Assembly (NCBI GenBank): GCA_016098155.1
Contig: JAAAJB010000383.1
Coordinates: 1-33,926, forward strand
From: Actinomortierella ambigua
Taxonomy: Eukaryota; Mortierellomycota; Mortierellomycetes; Mortierellales; Mortierellaceae
Length of the DNA: 33,926 nt
Direction: 5' to 3'
A program made the translations under genes and the position numbers. Below are positions 32,297 to 33,926 of the stretch, piece by piece; the stretch's first letter is position 1, and each line of letters begins with the position of its first letter. The notes beneath the pieces were generated by a model, which saw only the letters and a list, made by a program, of their open reading frames with translations, was not told the origin of the DNA and did not search any database.

Positions 32297-33926
32297 ATGG
32301 ATTCAGTGCAGCCTCAATTCTCACTCAAGGTAGAGAGAAACCCCGGCCAACCGTTTTGGGAGGAATTCGCCATGAGAAAAAAGCCTATTAACTCACCTAT
32401 CCCCATGACTGTGTTGGCTACACCCCATCCGACCCTTCCCCCTCCCCTTCTTTAGCACTCTCTTCTTGTCCTTGGAAGGTCGCTCGGCTCCGGTGCCTTT
32501 GGCTCTGTCCAAGAAGCGCGATGGGGAAACCAGCCCTGTGCCGCCAAGACATTCTTCCTCAGCCAGTCCGATCTCGACCTCCAGTCGATCCAGCGAGAGA
32601 TCTCTGTCCTCCAAAAGCTTCGTTTCCGCCACATCATCCAGTTCTACCGAACACACGAAGAGCACGGGCGCATCCACCTGCTCATGGAGCTGGCCGAGAA
32701 GGGGAGCCTTGCCCACGCCATCAACAGGAAGGAAATCGGCCTCGATGACTGGGTGACCAAGAGACGGCTCGCTAGCGAGATTGCTCAAGGCCTCGCCTTC
32801 ATCCATCAAGAGAAGGTCCTCCATCGTGATCTCAAGAGTGCGAATGTGCTCCTCACCAGACATATGGAGGTCAAGCTAGCCGACTTTGGATTGGCCAAGG
32901 TCAAGTCGATGACCATGGCAGCAACGAGAGCCAGCCAGTCAAAGGTCGGGCTTGCTGGGACGCTTCGATGGATCGCTCCTGAGCTCCTGTTTGCCAAGAA
33001 GCCAGAGTACACGACCAAGTCGGATGTGTACGCTCTCGGGGTGGTGTTGTGGGAGATGGCAGCCCATTGTACACGGCCGTTCGCGGACCAGGACAACGAT
33101 GCCTTTGTAGCGTTGGCGGTCAGTCAAGGCGATCGTGAGACATTTCCAGTCAACACCCCAACAGAGTATCGAGACTGGGCTGAGCGATGCTGGAGCCAGG
33201 ATCCTGAGAATCGGCCCGACGCAAGCGAGGTCGCTCTCATCGCGGGTGAGCTGGTCGAGGCGAATGGTGATGCAGGAGGCGAGGGGGATGACAGGAGCTT
33301 TGTGGATCTCAGCATCACGGATGCGGATTTGACATATGGTCTCATGTTGCAAAGCGGCGGAAAACAAGGCGGAATCATCCGGAAGAAAACCTTTTATGAC
33401 GACGCCGACCAATTGCATCATATTGGTCGATTGCCATCGACCGATGATGATGAGGTCGTGGCACATATGTGCAAGGCGGCGAAGCAAGGCATCGTCGAGG
33501 GACAGCTCTTCCTCGGGTGGATCTACGATCATGGTCGCGGTGTCGATAAGAGTGAGAAGGATGCCTTTTGGTGGTATCGCCTAGCGGCTTCCCAGGGTCC
33601 TGTCGTCGCACAGCTCCGTGTTGCAAAGATGTACGAGCTAGGACAGGGTGTGGACAAGAGCCATGCAAAGGCTGCCTCTTGGTATCAGCGGGCCGCCGAT
33701 GGAGGCAGTGCAGAGGCACAGTATCGGATTGGCAGTATGTACGCGGAAGGTCTTGTTGTCAAGTACGACGAAGAGGAGGCACTGAAATGGTACCTGAGTG
33801 CAGCGAATCAAGGACAAATCGACGCACAGTATGCATTGTGGCAATGGTACTCTCTTGGTCGATGGGTGAAGCAAAGCGACGAGGAGGCGGTCAAGTGGCT
33901 TAGCATGGCGGCACACCAAGGCAATA
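32297..33926 (+). CDS. Protein kinase (TKL-like) with Sel1 repeats, 3' truncated
   Basis: Exon 1 is 32297-32329 (11 codons from ATG); intron 32330-32455; exon 2 runs from 32456 off the window end with no stop, giving 501 visible codons. Unlike the left-edge copy, the kinase domain is complete: Gly loop LGSGAFGSV (21-29), catalytic Lys K42, HRDLK with H134-D136, DFG with D154, and APE at 185-187. All catalytic residues are present, so it should be active. The RD-type loop and GTLRWIAPE segment fit the tyrosine-kinase-like group. An acidic linker (about 265-355) leads into at least four Sel1 repeats. There is no signal peptide or membrane helix; the protein starts almost directly with the kinase. 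A scaffolded signalling role is inferred. It is about as similar to the left-edge gene as recent paralogs are. Confidence 0.9.

Noticed and set aside
31980..32333. Plus-strand open frame with several Cys pairs (CEMCSCQ and CHHATC), considered as a zinc-binding N-terminal exon of the right-edge kinase
   Set aside because: Its end has the wrong phase for the kinase exon. The ATG at 32297 in another frame gives an in-phase short first exon into the Gly-rich loop.

Overview
This window looks like nuclear DNA of an early-diverging filamentous fungus, most likely Mortierellomycota or close kin (inference). The evidence is as follows: genes carry GT-AG introns mostly of about 65-190 nt; proteins are rich in Gln, Ser, His and Asp runs; two genes fuse a TKL-type protein kinase to Sel1 repeats, a family expanded in Mortierella- and Rhizophagus-type genomes; and the other genes are fungal (Mif2/CENP-C with a cupin, a Cti6-like PHD protein, an F-box protein). 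I read the exon structures by eye from splice signals and checked that exon lengths keep phase; none is backed by transcripts.

Layout. 1-3587 (+): 3' part of a kinase-Sel1 gene with about 27 repeats. 4215-8377 (-): nine-exon gene resembling the CANIN/SLF2 (Nse6-like) loader of the SMC5/6 complex. 8654-10924 (+): single-exon F-box protein, divergent from the previous gene. 11150-14680 (-): four-exon CASTOR-like ACT-domain protein with a very long disordered insertion. 14681-18151: 3.5 kb of simple repeats and purine/pyrimidine tracts. 18152-21135 (+): five-exon Cti6-like PHD-finger gene with a 10-N assembly gap in intron 3. 21136-22975: intergenic, with a 72-bp inverted repeat pair around about 540 bp. 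22976-26238 (+): SAM-dependent methyltransferase behind a 660-residue disordered region. 26602-30161 (-): CENP-C/Mif2. 31072-31770 (-): small three-exon gene of unknown function with a 21-bp coding minisatellite. 32297-end (+): a second kinase-Sel1 gene, nearly complete at its 5' end and cut by the window edge.

The genes do not form an operon or a clear pathway. Three of them (CANIN-like, CENP-C, Cti6-like PHD) act on chromatin or chromosomes, but this looks like chance neighbourhood. The two kinase-Sel1 genes lie in direct orientation: the first roughly 900 bp of the window align with its last roughly 900 bp, so the intervening single-copy genes sit between dispersed direct repeats. The points most worth a second look are the CASTOR-like protein, which appears to lack the acidic arginine-contact residues of human CASTOR1; the paralogous kinase-Sel1 pair; the inverted-repeat element; and the small unknown gene.
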